Positions 1-7,236 of a stretch of 15,198 bases of DNA are shown here, one piece after another. This stretch comes from Bacteroidota bacterium (GTDB taxonomy: Bacteria; Bacteroidota; Ignavibacteria; Ignavibacteriales; Ignavibacteriaceae): assembly GCA_021793635.1 (NCBI GenBank), contig JAJYSI010000024.1, positions 1 to 15,198 on the forward strand. Direction: 5' to 3'. The translations under genes and the position numbers were made by a program. The number at the start of each line of letters is the position of its first letter. Positions within the stretch are counted from its first letter, which is position 1. The notes below the pieces were generated by a model, which saw only the letters and a program-made list of their open reading frames with translations, had not been told where the DNA came from and ran no database searches.

Positions 1-1
1 A

Positions 2-2260
2 ACAGGGAATAGTAAAATTAAGAATGGAACTAAAACAAAATCTTATATAATAAAAAATTTAATTCAGTATGCAAATCCGATTTATGGTACTGGAGGAGAC
101 GGTAATACTTATCCTGGCGCATCAGCTCCTTTCGGAATGATCCAATGGAGCCCAGATACAGGTCCCGGCAGAAAAGGCGGGTATAATTATGTCGACTCAA
201 CAATCTATGGATTTAGCGTTGATCATTTGAACGGTGCGGGATGTATTTATGGAGGCGATTTTGATTTAATGCCTTTACTCGATGAAAGTCAGCTTGAACC
301 GCCAGCAAAAATCAATTCATTCGGAACTCCGTTTTCTCATGAAAATGAAGTTGCCAAACCCGGATACTATTCAGTAAAACTAAATAACGGAATTAAAATT
401 GAACTGACTTCAACTTTAAGAAGCGGATTTGGACGATTTACGTTTCCCGAAAACAGCAAGCAGATTATCTCCTTTAATTCTGCAAGTAATATCAAAAGCA
501 TTAGCAATTCATCTATACAAGTAGAATCTAATAACAGAGCAGTAAGCGGATCTGCTGCAGGCGGACATTTTTGCAATAAAGGCAACGTATTTACAATTTA
601 TTTTTATGCCGTCTTTAATAAACCATTTAAATCATTTTCGGTATGGAAAGGAAATTCAATTTTAAAAGGAGAAAGAGGCAGTGAAGGAAAAGCCTCCGGC
701 GTATTCCTAACTTTTAATCCCGGAAAAAATAAACCACTGTTGGTAAAGATTGGAATCTCGTATGTTAGTGCTGAAAACGCTAAGAAAAATCTTGAGGAAG
801 AAAATCCGGTTTCAAGATTTACCTCGAAGGATTTCGACAGTGAAGTAAAGAAAGAAGAAAGAGTCTGGAATTTATGGCTGAATAAAATTCAGGTAAGCGG
901 CGGAACGAAAGATGAACTGCAGACATTTTATTCTATGATGTACCATACCCTTTTAGGTCCCACTGTCTGCTCGGATGTAAACGGACAGTATATTGGTTAT
1001 GACGGTGAGCTTCATACAACCAAAGACGGACGCATTCAATATGCCAATTTTTCAGGATGGGATATTTACAGAAGCGAGTGCCAGTTTTTAGCCATGATTG
1101 CGCCAAAAGAAGCCGGAGATATGGCGCAGTCATTATTATTAGATTATCAGCAAGGAGGTACCTTCCCGCGCTGGGGAGTTCCAAATATGGATAGCGGAGA
1201 AATGATGGGTGATCCGGCTGGACCTATGATTGCAGACTTTTATGCCTTTGGTGTTCGAAACTTTGATGCAAAGGATGCGCTTGCAGGATTAGTAAAAGCC
1301 GCTATAGATACAACTGTTTATGCCCCGCGATCAAAAACCTTCGAAAGAGATGCTCTTGCAGATTACTTAAAGTTGGGATATGTGCCCGAGCATCAGAAAG
1401 GCAGTTATGGAAATGTATCAATGACTCTTGAATATAACTCCGCTGATTTTGCAATATCACGGTTAGCTAAAGAATTAGGCGATCAAAAAGATGCAAAATT
1501 ATTATTAAAGCATGCACAGAACTGGATGAACTTATATAACGAGAATACCGGCTACATTCAGATGCGAAGGCGAGATGGCAGTTGGGCTCCGGGTTTTAAA
1601 AATAATGTTGGGCGATATGATAATGATCTGGCTTATGTCGAAGGAACTGCATCGCAGTATTTATGGATGGTACCATTTAACTTAAAAGGATTAGCTGAAA
1701 AAATGGGAGGTGTAAGCACAGCTGTTAAACGATTAGATAAATTTTTTACTGAGTTAAATGCAGGTGTTAGATCAGAGTATGCATATGTGGGAAATGAGCC
1801 ATGTTCAGAGGCGCCGTGGATTTATGATTTTCTCGGATGTCCTTATAAAACCCAGGAAATAGTTCGCAGAGTAATTACAGAATTATTTTCTAATCAGCCG
1901 ACAGCATATCCCGGCAATGATGATCTTGGACAGATGTCTTCCTGGTATATTTTTTCTGCTCTTGGAATGTATCCTGAACTTCCGGGTTCGAATGTCCTTG
2001 TAATGGGAAGTCCGTTGTTTACAAAAGCTGTTATTCATCTAAAGAATGGAGATGTTGAAGTTATAGGAAAAGGTGCAGGTAAAGATTCACCATACGTACA
2101 AAGTTTGAAGTTAAACGGAAAGACATGGGACAAGCCATGGATTCAGTTCTCGGATATTTCTAGAGGAGGTACTCTCGAGTTTAATTTAGGTTCTAAGCCA
2201 AATAAATACTGGGGAAGTAATCTAAAGGATGCACCACCTTCTTACGGATCAGGTTGGTAA
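2..2260 (+). CDS. GH92 family alpha-mannosidase, 5'-truncated by window edge
   Basis: Glycoside hydrolase family 92 enzymes are calcium-dependent exo-alpha-mannosidases, usually periplasmic or on the cell surface, that trim mannose from N-glycans and yeast-type mannans. The frame is open from base 2, and family-typical residues (YGTGGDGNTYPGASAPFGM) precede the first internal ATG at 137. The true start, and any signal peptide, therefore lie left of the window. Counting from the ATG at 137, I see GFSVDHLNGAG (25-35), GWDIYRSE (307-314), VGNEP with the likely general-acid Glu554, and PGNDDLGQMSSWYIFSALG (592-610), whose Asp595/Asp596 match the family's catalytic-base region. The C-terminal beta domain runs to residue 707. 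At least 752 residues are visible, close to full length for the family. Linkage specificity cannot be read from sequence. No neighbour in the window is a glycan-use gene, so any utilisation locus would lie to the left. Confidence 0.92.
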   Translation, partial: TGNSKIKNGTKTKSYIIKNLIQYANPIYGTGGDGNTYPGASAPFGMIQWSPDTGPGRKGGYNYVDSTIYGFSVDHLNGAGCIYGGDFDLMPLLDESQLEPPAKINSFGTPFSHENEVAKPGYYSVKLNNGIKIELTSTLRSGFGRFTFPENSKQIISFNSASNIKSISNSSIQVESNNRAVSGSAAGGHFCNKGNVFTIYFYAVFNKPFKSFSVWKGNSILKGERGSEGKASGVFLTFNPGKNKPLLVKIGISYVSAENAKKNLEEENPVSRFTSKDFDSEVKKEERVWNLWLNKIQVSGGTKDELQTFYSMMYHTLLGPTVCSDVNGQYIGYDGELHTTKDGRIQYANFSGWDIYRSECQFLAMIAPKEAGDMAQSLLLDYQQGGTFPRWGVPNMDSGEMMGDPAGPMIADFYAFGVRNFDAKDALAGLVKAAIDTTVYAPRSKTFERDALADYLKLGYVPEHQKGSYGNVSMTLEYNSADFAISRLAKELGDQKDAKLLLKHAQNWMNLYNENTGYIQMRRRDGSWAPGFKNNVGRYDNDLAYVEGTASQYLWMVPFNLKGLAEKMGGVSTAVKRLDKFFTELNAGVRSEYAYVGNEPCSEAPWIYDFLGCPYKTQEIVRRVITELFSNQPTAYPGNDDLGQMSSWYIFSALGMYPELPGSNVLVMGSPLFTKAVIHLKNGDVEVIGKGAGKDSPYVQSLKLNGKTWDKPWIQFSDISRGGTLEFNLGSKPNKYWGSNLKDAPPSYGSGW

Positions 2261-2433
2261 AAAGGTCTGTACATCACTGTAGAAATTAGAGCATGCAGTA
2301 TATGAATTGTTGGAAGTAAAGAGTAGAGTAAACTATCGTATGACTAATGAAGTTATGTTTTTAGAAAGAAAGTTAGTACTAACGAAGTCTTACACTAATG
2401 TTTAGCTAATATAGACAACCAAATAAAGGAAAT

Positions 2434-2476
2434 AAAAAGAGGTTCATCGGATTAATTTTCTGATGAGCCTCTTTTT
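2434..2476 (+). terminator. Long rho-independent terminator after the GH92 gene
   Basis: AAAAAGAGG at 2434-2442 pairs with CCTCTTTTT at 2468-2476. The stem continues through TCATC (2444-2448) and GATGA (2462-2466) with G.U pairs between, and closes on an AT-rich loop. The T run ends the 3' arm on the plus strand and the A run gives a T run on the minus strand, so it can work in both directions. It lies about 170 nt past the GH92 stop codon. Confidence 0.8.
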
Positions 2477-2732
2477 CATTTTAAATTGAAGTTCAATAGA
2501 TTTTATTTAAATCTTTGATTAATATTTACTATAGATATTATTATAAAACCCATTGATGTCGTTTTTATCTTTTGAGATGATTTTTAATTTACATTTAATT
2601 GTTGCACTTAATGATAAATTAAATAGATAGAGCTAAATTAGAAAAAAAATTTGCCATAGTTGCAACTCTCATATATGTGGTTTTTAGGTAGAATTAGGTT
2701 GATTTGTAAAAGAAGGCACAATTCATAAAAAT

Positions 2733-2765
2733 AAAAAACCTCGGTAAAATTCAGTTCCCGACGTT
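2733..2765 (-). terminator. Weak terminator downstream of tRNA-Thr
   Basis: Read on the minus strand, AC-G-TCGG pairs with CCGA-G-GT around one mismatch and a 13-nt loop, followed at once by TTTTTT. The stem is short (4+2 bp). Its position a few bases after the tRNA 3' end and its T run make a role in ending the tRNA transcript plausible. Confidence 0.45.
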
Positions 2766-2769
2766 CAAG

Positions 2770-2841
2770 AGCTGAAGGAGGGAGTTGAACCCTCGACCTG
2801 CTGATTACGAATCAGCTGCTCTACCACTAAGCTACTTCAGC
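2770..2841 (-). tRNA. tRNA-Thr (anticodon CGT)
   Basis: The minus strand folds as a complete cloverleaf. The acceptor stem is GCTGAAG/CTTCAGC, the D arm is GCTT/GAGC with GGT in the loop, and the anticodon stem GCTGA/TCAGC closes the loop TTCGTAA. The T arm is GAGGG/CCCTC with loop TTCAACT. The central triplet CGT reads ACG codons (threonine). G1-C72 and C2-G71 agree with bacterial threonine identity. The discriminator base is T and no CCA is encoded, so the tail must be added by nucleotidyltransferase. It lies 40 nt past the terminator that ends the ribosomal-microprotein operon, so it probably has its own promoter, which I could not define. Confidence 0.95.
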
Positions 2842-2881
2842 ATTTCTTACCCTGTATTTAACTAACCGGATAAGAACAGAT

Positions 2882-2921
2882 AAAAAAGAAAATGGTAAAT
2901 GCAAAAATATCATTTACCATT
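2882..2921 (-). terminator. Terminator of the HU/TPR/bS22-like operon
   Basis: On the minus strand an 11-bp perfect stem, AATGGTAAATG/CATTTACCATT with a 9-nt loop (arms at 2911-2921 and 2891-2901), is followed by a T-rich tract (TTCTTTTTTA). It begins 28 nt after the stop codon of the microprotein gene and separates that operon from the tRNA gene. Confidence 0.8.
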
Positions 2922-2948
2922 AATTCTTCAAAAGAAATTTGAATTAAG

Positions 2949-3044
2949 TTAACGTAATTTTTTCTTATGTCTATTTTTTCTTAATCTTTTTTTCCTTTTG
3001 TGGGTTGCCATTTTATGGCGTTTACGTTTTCTGCCGCAAGGCAT
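2949..3044 (-). CDS. bS22-like ribosomal microprotein (AURKAIP1/COX24 domain), 31 aa
   Basis: This short gene encodes 31 residues starting MPCGRKRKRHKMATHKRKKR and ending in KKKLR, with about half of all residues Lys, Arg or His. Such proteins are annotated as AURKAIP1/COX24-domain proteins in Bacteroidota. The same domain includes actinobacterial bS22 and mitochondrial mS38, small basic proteins of the small ribosomal subunit, so a ribosomal role is the best inference from family. Its ATG overlaps the stop of the upstream gene (TAATG). A strong GGAGG lies 6 nt before the ATG (3051-3055), inside the end of that upstream gene. Overlap and strong SD together point to translational coupling and high expression. 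It ends 28 nt before a hairpin terminator. The identification is from motif memory, not a search. Confidence 0.82.
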   Translation of the reverse strand: MPCGRKRKRHKMATHKRKKRLRKNRHKKKLR

Positions 3045-3997
3045 TATTTACCTCCGTTGGTTTGATTCATATGTGATTTTAATAATTCTTCTGCTTTCTT
3101 GCCGTATTCCGAGTTTGGATCCAAATCTACAGCTTTCTTTAACCATTCTTTTGATTTATCAAATTTACCTGCTGCTAAATTTACTATCCCTAAATCCAAA
3201 TAACCTATTTGATGTTTCGGATCGTATTGAATAGCCTTCTGCATTTCGGCAATTGCAGTCGGATAATTTTGTAAATTATAATAACAAATTCCCATGTCAA
3301 TTCTAGCATCGGGATCGTTCGGGACTAATGCAAGGTATTGCTTATAGTTTACGATAGCCTGTTGATACATACCGGCATCATTTTTCAGATGCGCAAGTTC
3401 TAAAATTGAAGCTGTGTCTTTTGGATTACCCTTAATTATATTTTCAAGCTCATTTATTTTTTGCACGTTAGCAAGATCAACACCCGAACTTTGATTTTTA
3501 TTTTCAGTCGAAGTTGTACTGCCCGGAACAATAACTGTATTGAATACACCTGAAAAAATTAATATTACCAGAGCAATTCCCAGTCCTATTACAACTACTG
3601 TTATTGTCTTAACCATGTTAAGCTGCTTCTTTGCTGCAGGCTGGGTAGATTTGTTTGTTTTATTCTTATTGTTTTGTACAGCTTTGGATTTTTTCTCAGG
3701 TGTTTTAGAAAATTTCTGATTTTTAGTTATCTCAGGTTTTGTCTGTTTCTCTTTAATAACCCCAGGCTGTAATTTTACTCCGCAACTTGAACAAACAACA
3801 TTATCTTTACTATTTTCTTCACCGCAATTGTCGCAAATTATTTTTTCGGGCGATGTTTCTTGTGGAGTAATCTCCTGAGGGATATTTTCAGAATCCTTTT
3901 TCTCTTGTTCGATCTTTTTTAATTCACAACCGCACTCTGGACAAAACTTATAATCTTTCTCTAACTTGTAACCACACTCGGGGCAATGTTTAAACAT
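3044..3997 (-). CDS. Double zinc-ribbon, single-TM, TPR-repeat protein
   Basis: This is a 317-residue protein of unassigned specific function. Two zinc ribbons open it: Cys5/Cys8/Cys19/Cys22 and Cys55/Cys58/Cys69/Cys72, each of CxxC...CxxC form. A Lys/Gln/Thr-rich linker (about 80-127) leads to one hydrophobic segment (about 129-157). A low-complexity Ser/Thr/Asn stretch follows, then at least three tetratricopeptide repeats (about 195-305) with typical YxxAIxxYxxxLxxxPxxPxA spacing. By the positive-inside rule the zinc ribbons and basic linker are cytoplasmic and the TPR domain outside the membrane (inference). TPRs normally bind partner proteins. The start lies 1 nt after the HU stop codon, so it is probably translationally coupled to HU, and its stop overlaps the next ATG. 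Confidence 0.85.
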   Translation of the reverse strand: MFKHCPECGYKLEKDYKFCPECGCELKKIEQEKKDSENIPQEITPQETSPEKIICDNCGEENSKDNVVCSSCGVKLQPGVIKEKQTKPEITKNQKFSKTPEKKSKAVQNNKNKTNKSTQPAAKKQLNMVKTITVVVIGLGIALVILIFSGVFNTVIVPGSTTSTENKNQSSGVDLANVQKINELENIIKGNPKDTASILELAHLKNDAGMYQQAIVNYKQYLALVPNDPDARIDMGICYYNLQNYPTAIAEMQKAIQYDPKHQIGYLDLGIVNLAAGKFDKSKEWLKKAVDLDPNSEYGKKAEELLKSHMNQTNGGK

Positions 3998-3998
3998 C

Positions 3999-4292
3999 CT
4001 ATTTTAACTCTTTCATTCCTTGGTCAACTAAATCTTTAAAATCCTTAGAGAATTTGAAAGTCGGTACAAAATGTTCGGGCACAAATACTGATTCTCCGGT
4101 TTTAGGGTTACGTGCCTGACGTGCTCTTTTTTTCTTAACTTTATAACTACCGAATCCTCGGATCTCAATGCCTCGACCTTCTTTCAAAGCTTCAATAACC
4201 GTCTTGAAAAAACCTTCTATAATAGCTTCAGTTTCTAATTTCGTAAGTCCGGTTCCTTCAGCAACCTTATCAACTATGTCTGCCTTAGTCAT
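3999..4292 (-). CDS. HU/IHF-family DNA-binding protein
   Basis: This 97-residue nucleoid protein belongs to the HU/IHF family; its dimers bend DNA and compact the chromosome. The N-terminal MTKADIVDKVAEGTGLTK helix-turn-helix and the family signature GFGSYKVKKKRARQ (46-59) are intact. RNPKTG (61-66) carries Pro63, the residue that wedges into the minor groove, at the tip of the beta arm. Length and C-terminal helix are normal. AAGGA lies 7 nt before the ATG (4300-4304) and a good sigma70-like promoter lies further up. It is first in a three-gene unit with the TPR protein and the ribosomal microprotein. Whether it is HU-like (nonspecific) or IHF-like (site-specific) cannot be decided from sequence alone. 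Confidence 0.93.
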   Translation of the reverse strand: MTKADIVDKVAEGTGLTKLETEAIIEGFFKTVIEALKEGRGIEIRGFGSYKVKKKRARQARNPKTGESVFVPEHFVPTFKFSKDFKDLVDQGMKELK

Positions 4293-4327
4293 AATTTTAT
4301 CCTTAAATAAAAATTATATTATAAATC

Positions 4328-4355
4328 ATTATAATTTCAATATTTAAATTATCAA
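4328..4355 (-). promoter_or_regulatory. Sigma70-like promoter of the HU operon
   Basis: On the minus strand TTGATA (4350-4355) and TATAAT (4328-4333) are 16 bp apart, 5/6 and 6/6 matches to the sigma70 consensus. Transcription would start near 4321, giving a 5' UTR of about 30 nt with AAGGA at 4300-4304. The surroundings are very AT-rich, so chance matches are possible, but both boxes are strong and well placed. Confidence 0.6.
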
Positions 4356-4547
4356 ACAAAGCCAAGAAAATCAAATGACTTTTATCTCATAAATCCAAGA
4401 AACAAAAATAAAACCAAGCTTTGTAAACAGTCAAGTATTTTGATGGTGGGTGTATTTCTTATACCATTTTACATCTCAAAATGATATGCAATCTCATAAT
4501 TTTAAAAATTTCAGATGAAAAAATGTTAAAGTAAAAAATTACTTAAA

Positions 4548-4556
4548 TGGTATAAT
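4548..4556 (+). promoter_or_regulatory. Extended -10 promoter for the small membrane protein
   Basis: TGGTATAAT (4548-4556) is a perfect TGn-TATAAT extended -10. A convincing -35 is lacking (TTAAAG at 4526-4531, 19 bp upstream, is the best candidate), as is common for extended -10 promoters. A start near 4563 leaves about 28 nt to the ATG at 4591. Confidence 0.5.
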
Positions 4557-4590
4557 AATTGCTGAATGAAAACAAAAAAATGGAAAGATA

Positions 4591-4974
4591 ATGGAACTAA
4601 TTCAAATTATTATTACATCACTGAAATTATTTGTCTTGCTTGCTGCTATAGTAATATTAGTTTCATACTTCATTTTTAAAGTAAAAGATCGAAAAAGACC
4701 AAAGCCTTATACGGAAGGTTCATCAAATGAACCGGTGAGACAGCCTCAACATATAAAGGTGGCACCGGTTGAAAACAAACAAGCAAGATTTCAAGTTCTA
4801 AACATGGCTGCAAATTTTGCTGCTGATGAAGTTATCTTTCAAAAGAAAAATTTTAAAGATCAATTTTTCGGCAATCCAATAAACTATAAGCAGATTGAAT
4901 CAAATAAAACTCTTGATATTTACGAGCGTTATTCGAACAGCAATTTTGAGCCAATGCACAAAATAAAATTATAA
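4591..4974 (+). CDS. Small single-pass membrane protein of unknown function
   Basis: I do not recognise this 127-residue protein. Residues about 5-29 are strongly hydrophobic (IIITSLKLFVLLAAIVILVS) with no lipobox or clear cleavage site, so a retained N-terminal anchor is likely. It is followed by KVKDRKRPKPY, a basic stretch that by the positive-inside rule puts the soluble part in the cytoplasm. Residues 40-127 are polar, Gln/Asn/Lys-rich and without clear motifs. An extended -10 promoter and a weak GGAAAG at 4582-4587 precede the ATG; an upstream in-frame ATG at 4580 meets a stop after three codons, which supports this start. The gene converges on the S9 peptidase gene with only 4 nt between the stop codons. 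Confidence 0.72.
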   Translation: MELIQIIITSLKLFVLLAAIVILVSYFIFKVKDRKRPKPYTEGSSNEPVRQPQHIKVAPVENKQARFQVLNMAANFAADEVIFQKKNFKDQFFGNPINYKQIESNKTLDIYERYSNSNFEPMHKIKL

Positions 4975-4978
4975 TCCT

Positions 4979-7063
4979 TCAATTACCATCTATTTTGACT
5001 TCGGTATTTTCAGCCATCTTTTTTACATTGTAAGGTGCAGCCTTACCGCCAAGATATTTGTGAAACCAATCTAAATGCGCATCATAGTATAACGGCATTG
5101 ACTTTATGTAATTCGGCCAGTGACCGTCATTCTTAAATATTATTAATCTCGAATCAATTCCTAAAGTTTGAAGTGTTGTAAAGAATTGAATACTCTGTGT
5201 ATAAGGAACTCTGAAATCCTTTTGTCCGGTAAGAATAAGCGTCGGCGTTGCAAAATTTTTAACATAACTTGAAGGAGAAAATTTTTCATATAAATCTGAA
5301 TTCCATGGTTGTCCTTTTAACTCCCAATTTGGAAACCAAATTTCTTCCGTTGATCCCCAAAAAGATTTCAGATCATAAATTCCCATCATAGATGCCAGAC
5401 ATTTGAACCTGTGTGTTTTTGCCTGAAACCAGTCCATCATATAACCGCCGAATGACCAGCCCATAGCACCGACTCTGCTTGTATCTACATAAGGGAGTTT
5501 CTCAAGTGCATCGGTGACTTTCATTAGATCGTTAAAAACTTTACCGCCCCAGTCGCCGGATATTTCCGCGGTAAAATTTTGTCCGTATCCGGTTGATCCG
5601 TGGGGATTTGGAAACGCAACAATATAACCGGCGCCGGGATAAACCTGCCAATCACCTCTGAATGAATCCATCCATTGCATCTGAGGTCCGCCATGAACAT
5701 TGAGGATCAACGGATATTTTTTTGCCGGATTAAAGTTGTGCGGCTTTACAATAAAGACTTCGATTTTTTTGCTGCCTGCACCTTGAACCCACATTTTCTC
5801 TGCCGGTCGTACATCCACTTCATTTAAAAATTCTTTGTTGAAGTCCGTCATTTCAATAGATAAATCGTTGGTCAGGTTTAAAAGATAAATTTCGCGAGGC
5901 TTGTCAACTGAACTTGCCAGGTAATAAATATATTTTCCATTAGGCGAAAGATCAAAATCTGATATTGATCTTTCTCCGCTTATGTCTGAAATGGAATCAG
6001 TGGATATATTAATTTTATAAATTGGGGAGTAACCGTGATATTCACCAGTAAAAAAAATTGATTTAGAATTGGGGCTCCATTTAAAATCGTCTACCCAGTT
6101 ATCAAATCCATCTGTAATAATTTTTGATTTTCCTGTTGCTCTATCGTAAAGGGCAATTCTAAATCTATCTGATTCATAGTTCGGAATTACTTGAGTTCTG
6201 TAAGCAATATATTTTCCATCCGGCGAATAAATCGGCCAGCCGTCCCATGCTTTATTTTCTTTCGTAATGTCTTTAGCTTCGCCACCAGTTACAGGAACAG
6301 TCCATAAATCAGCATTGGTTGAAGCTTCAGGATGAGGATCATGGTTGGAGACGAAACATAATTCTTTACTATCCGGAGAAAAGTTGTAGCCGACTCCGCC
6401 GCCTAACATAAAAGTTGGTGAAACATATTTCCCGGGAGTAACATCGGTATAAGTTTTATTTATTAAGTTATAAATAAAAATATGCGTATACTTTCCTGCA
6501 GAGTAATTGGTCCAGTGCCTGAATAAAAGATGGTCGGCAACATAAGCTTGTACAGGTCCGTTTGAAGCCGCAGAATCGGTTTCTTCATTACATTTATCAT
6601 CGGCACCGCAATCCGGATAAACATCGGTTGAGAATGCAATTAATTCTCCATTAGGCGAAATTACCGGTGCATCCACGCCTGTGGAAATAGCGGTTATCTG
6701 TATTGTCCTATCATCTATAAGCGAATAAAAAAATATTTCCGGAGTACCGACTCTTACCGAAACAAAATAGACTCCTTTGCTATCCGGAGACCACACAGGA
6801 TCATAATCATCTTTTTCATAAGTTGTAATTCTTTTAATGCCGCTTCCATCGGAATTCATAACATAAATATCCGTGTTAGAAGTCCGTTCATCAAAGTCAT
6901 AATCTGTGAGAGTAAAAGCTATCATGGAACCATCGGGAGAAACTACCGGAGCGCCGACATTCCTAATCTTATATAAATCCTCAATTGTAAATGCTTTTTT
7001 CTGAGAGAAACCGTAAGAAGAAAAAAGTATTATTGAAATAAGAAATAGAAAAATTCTTTTCAT
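4979..7063 (-). CDS. Secreted S9 family peptidase (prolyl oligopeptidase/DPP-IV-like)
   Basis: S9 serine peptidases cleave short peptides, often after proline or alanine, in the periplasm of this group. The 694-residue protein starts with an Sec signal peptide (about 1-20, MKRIFLFLISIILFSSYGFS). An N-terminal seven-bladed-type beta-propeller follows, with repeated WSPD/FSPD/YSPDGKYIA units around 40-385. The C-terminal alpha/beta hydrolase domain (about 420-672) carries HGGP (457-460) for the oxyanion region, nucleophile Ser537 in GWSFGGYM, Asp616 in GQKDFRVP and His648 in DGHWPN, so the triad is complete. Cys152 and Cys158 could form a disulfide. TCACCT at 7068-7073, read on the minus strand as AGGTGA, is an SD about 4 nt before the ATG. 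It appears monocistronic. The exact subfamily (S9A, S9B or S9C) is uncertain; acylaminoacyl-peptidase-like is my best guess. Confidence 0.9.
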   Translation of the reverse strand: MKRIFLFLISIILFSSYGFSQKKAFTIEDLYKIRNVGAPVVSPDGSMIAFTLTDYDFDERTSNTDIYVMNSDGSGIKRITTYEKDDYDPVWSPDSKGVYFVSVRVGTPEIFFYSLIDDRTIQITAISTGVDAPVISPNGELIAFSTDVYPDCGADDKCNEETDSAASNGPVQAYVADHLLFRHWTNYSAGKYTHIFIYNLINKTYTDVTPGKYVSPTFMLGGGVGYNFSPDSKELCFVSNHDPHPEASTNADLWTVPVTGGEAKDITKENKAWDGWPIYSPDGKYIAYRTQVIPNYESDRFRIALYDRATGKSKIITDGFDNWVDDFKWSPNSKSIFFTGEYHGYSPIYKINISTDSISDISGERSISDFDLSPNGKYIYYLASSVDKPREIYLLNLTNDLSIEMTDFNKEFLNEVDVRPAEKMWVQGAGSKKIEVFIVKPHNFNPAKKYPLILNVHGGPQMQWMDSFRGDWQVYPGAGYIVAFPNPHGSTGYGQNFTAEISGDWGGKVFNDLMKVTDALEKLPYVDTSRVGAMGWSFGGYMMDWFQAKTHRFKCLASMMGIYDLKSFWGSTEEIWFPNWELKGQPWNSDLYEKFSPSSYVKNFATPTLILTGQKDFRVPYTQSIQFFTTLQTLGIDSRLIIFKNDGHWPNYIKSMPLYYDAHLDWFHKYLGGKAAPYNVKKMAENTEVKIDGN

Positions 7064-7236
7064 TAAGTCACCTGTATTTTAAAAATCTTTTTTTGATGAA
7101 ATGAAACAACACCGACGAAGTCTTAAGCGAAATCAAAATTAGATTGGAAATATCTCTGATACTTTTTCCCTTCAACATTTTGAAAACGATTAGGACTTGG
7201 AATCATATTTAAAATTTAATTATTGGAAATTCCAAC

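Larger units (their letters stand above)
2261..2769. other. Intergenic region between GH92 and tRNA-Thr
   Basis: Apart from the terminator at 2434-2476 and the weak minus-strand terminator near 2733-2765, I find no gene here. Bases 2261-2430 are moderately AT-rich with stops in every frame. Bases 2480-2720 are very AT-rich with no convincing promoter pair, ORF or repeat. Confidence 0.6.
4293..4590. other. Divergent intergenic region between HU operon and small membrane protein
   Basis: This AT-rich stretch separates divergent genes and holds a promoter for each (4328-4355 minus, 4548-4556 plus). It also carries an 11-bp perfect inverted repeat, TTATACCATTT at 4459-4469 and its complement at 4545-4555. 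The right arm overlaps the plus-strand -10 element and the left arm presents a near-identical extended -10 to the minus strand. No ORF is evident. Confidence 0.6.

Noticed and set aside
2380..2395. Short direct repeat CGAAGTCTTA shared with 7119-7128
   Set aside because: Only 10 bases are shared with no extension or structure; chance is sufficient in 15 kb.
2998..3234. Plus-strand ORF of 78 codons
   Set aside because: It overlaps the ribosomal microprotein and TPR genes on the other strand, has no SD, and its hydrophobic product is a by-product of the AT-rich reverse frame.
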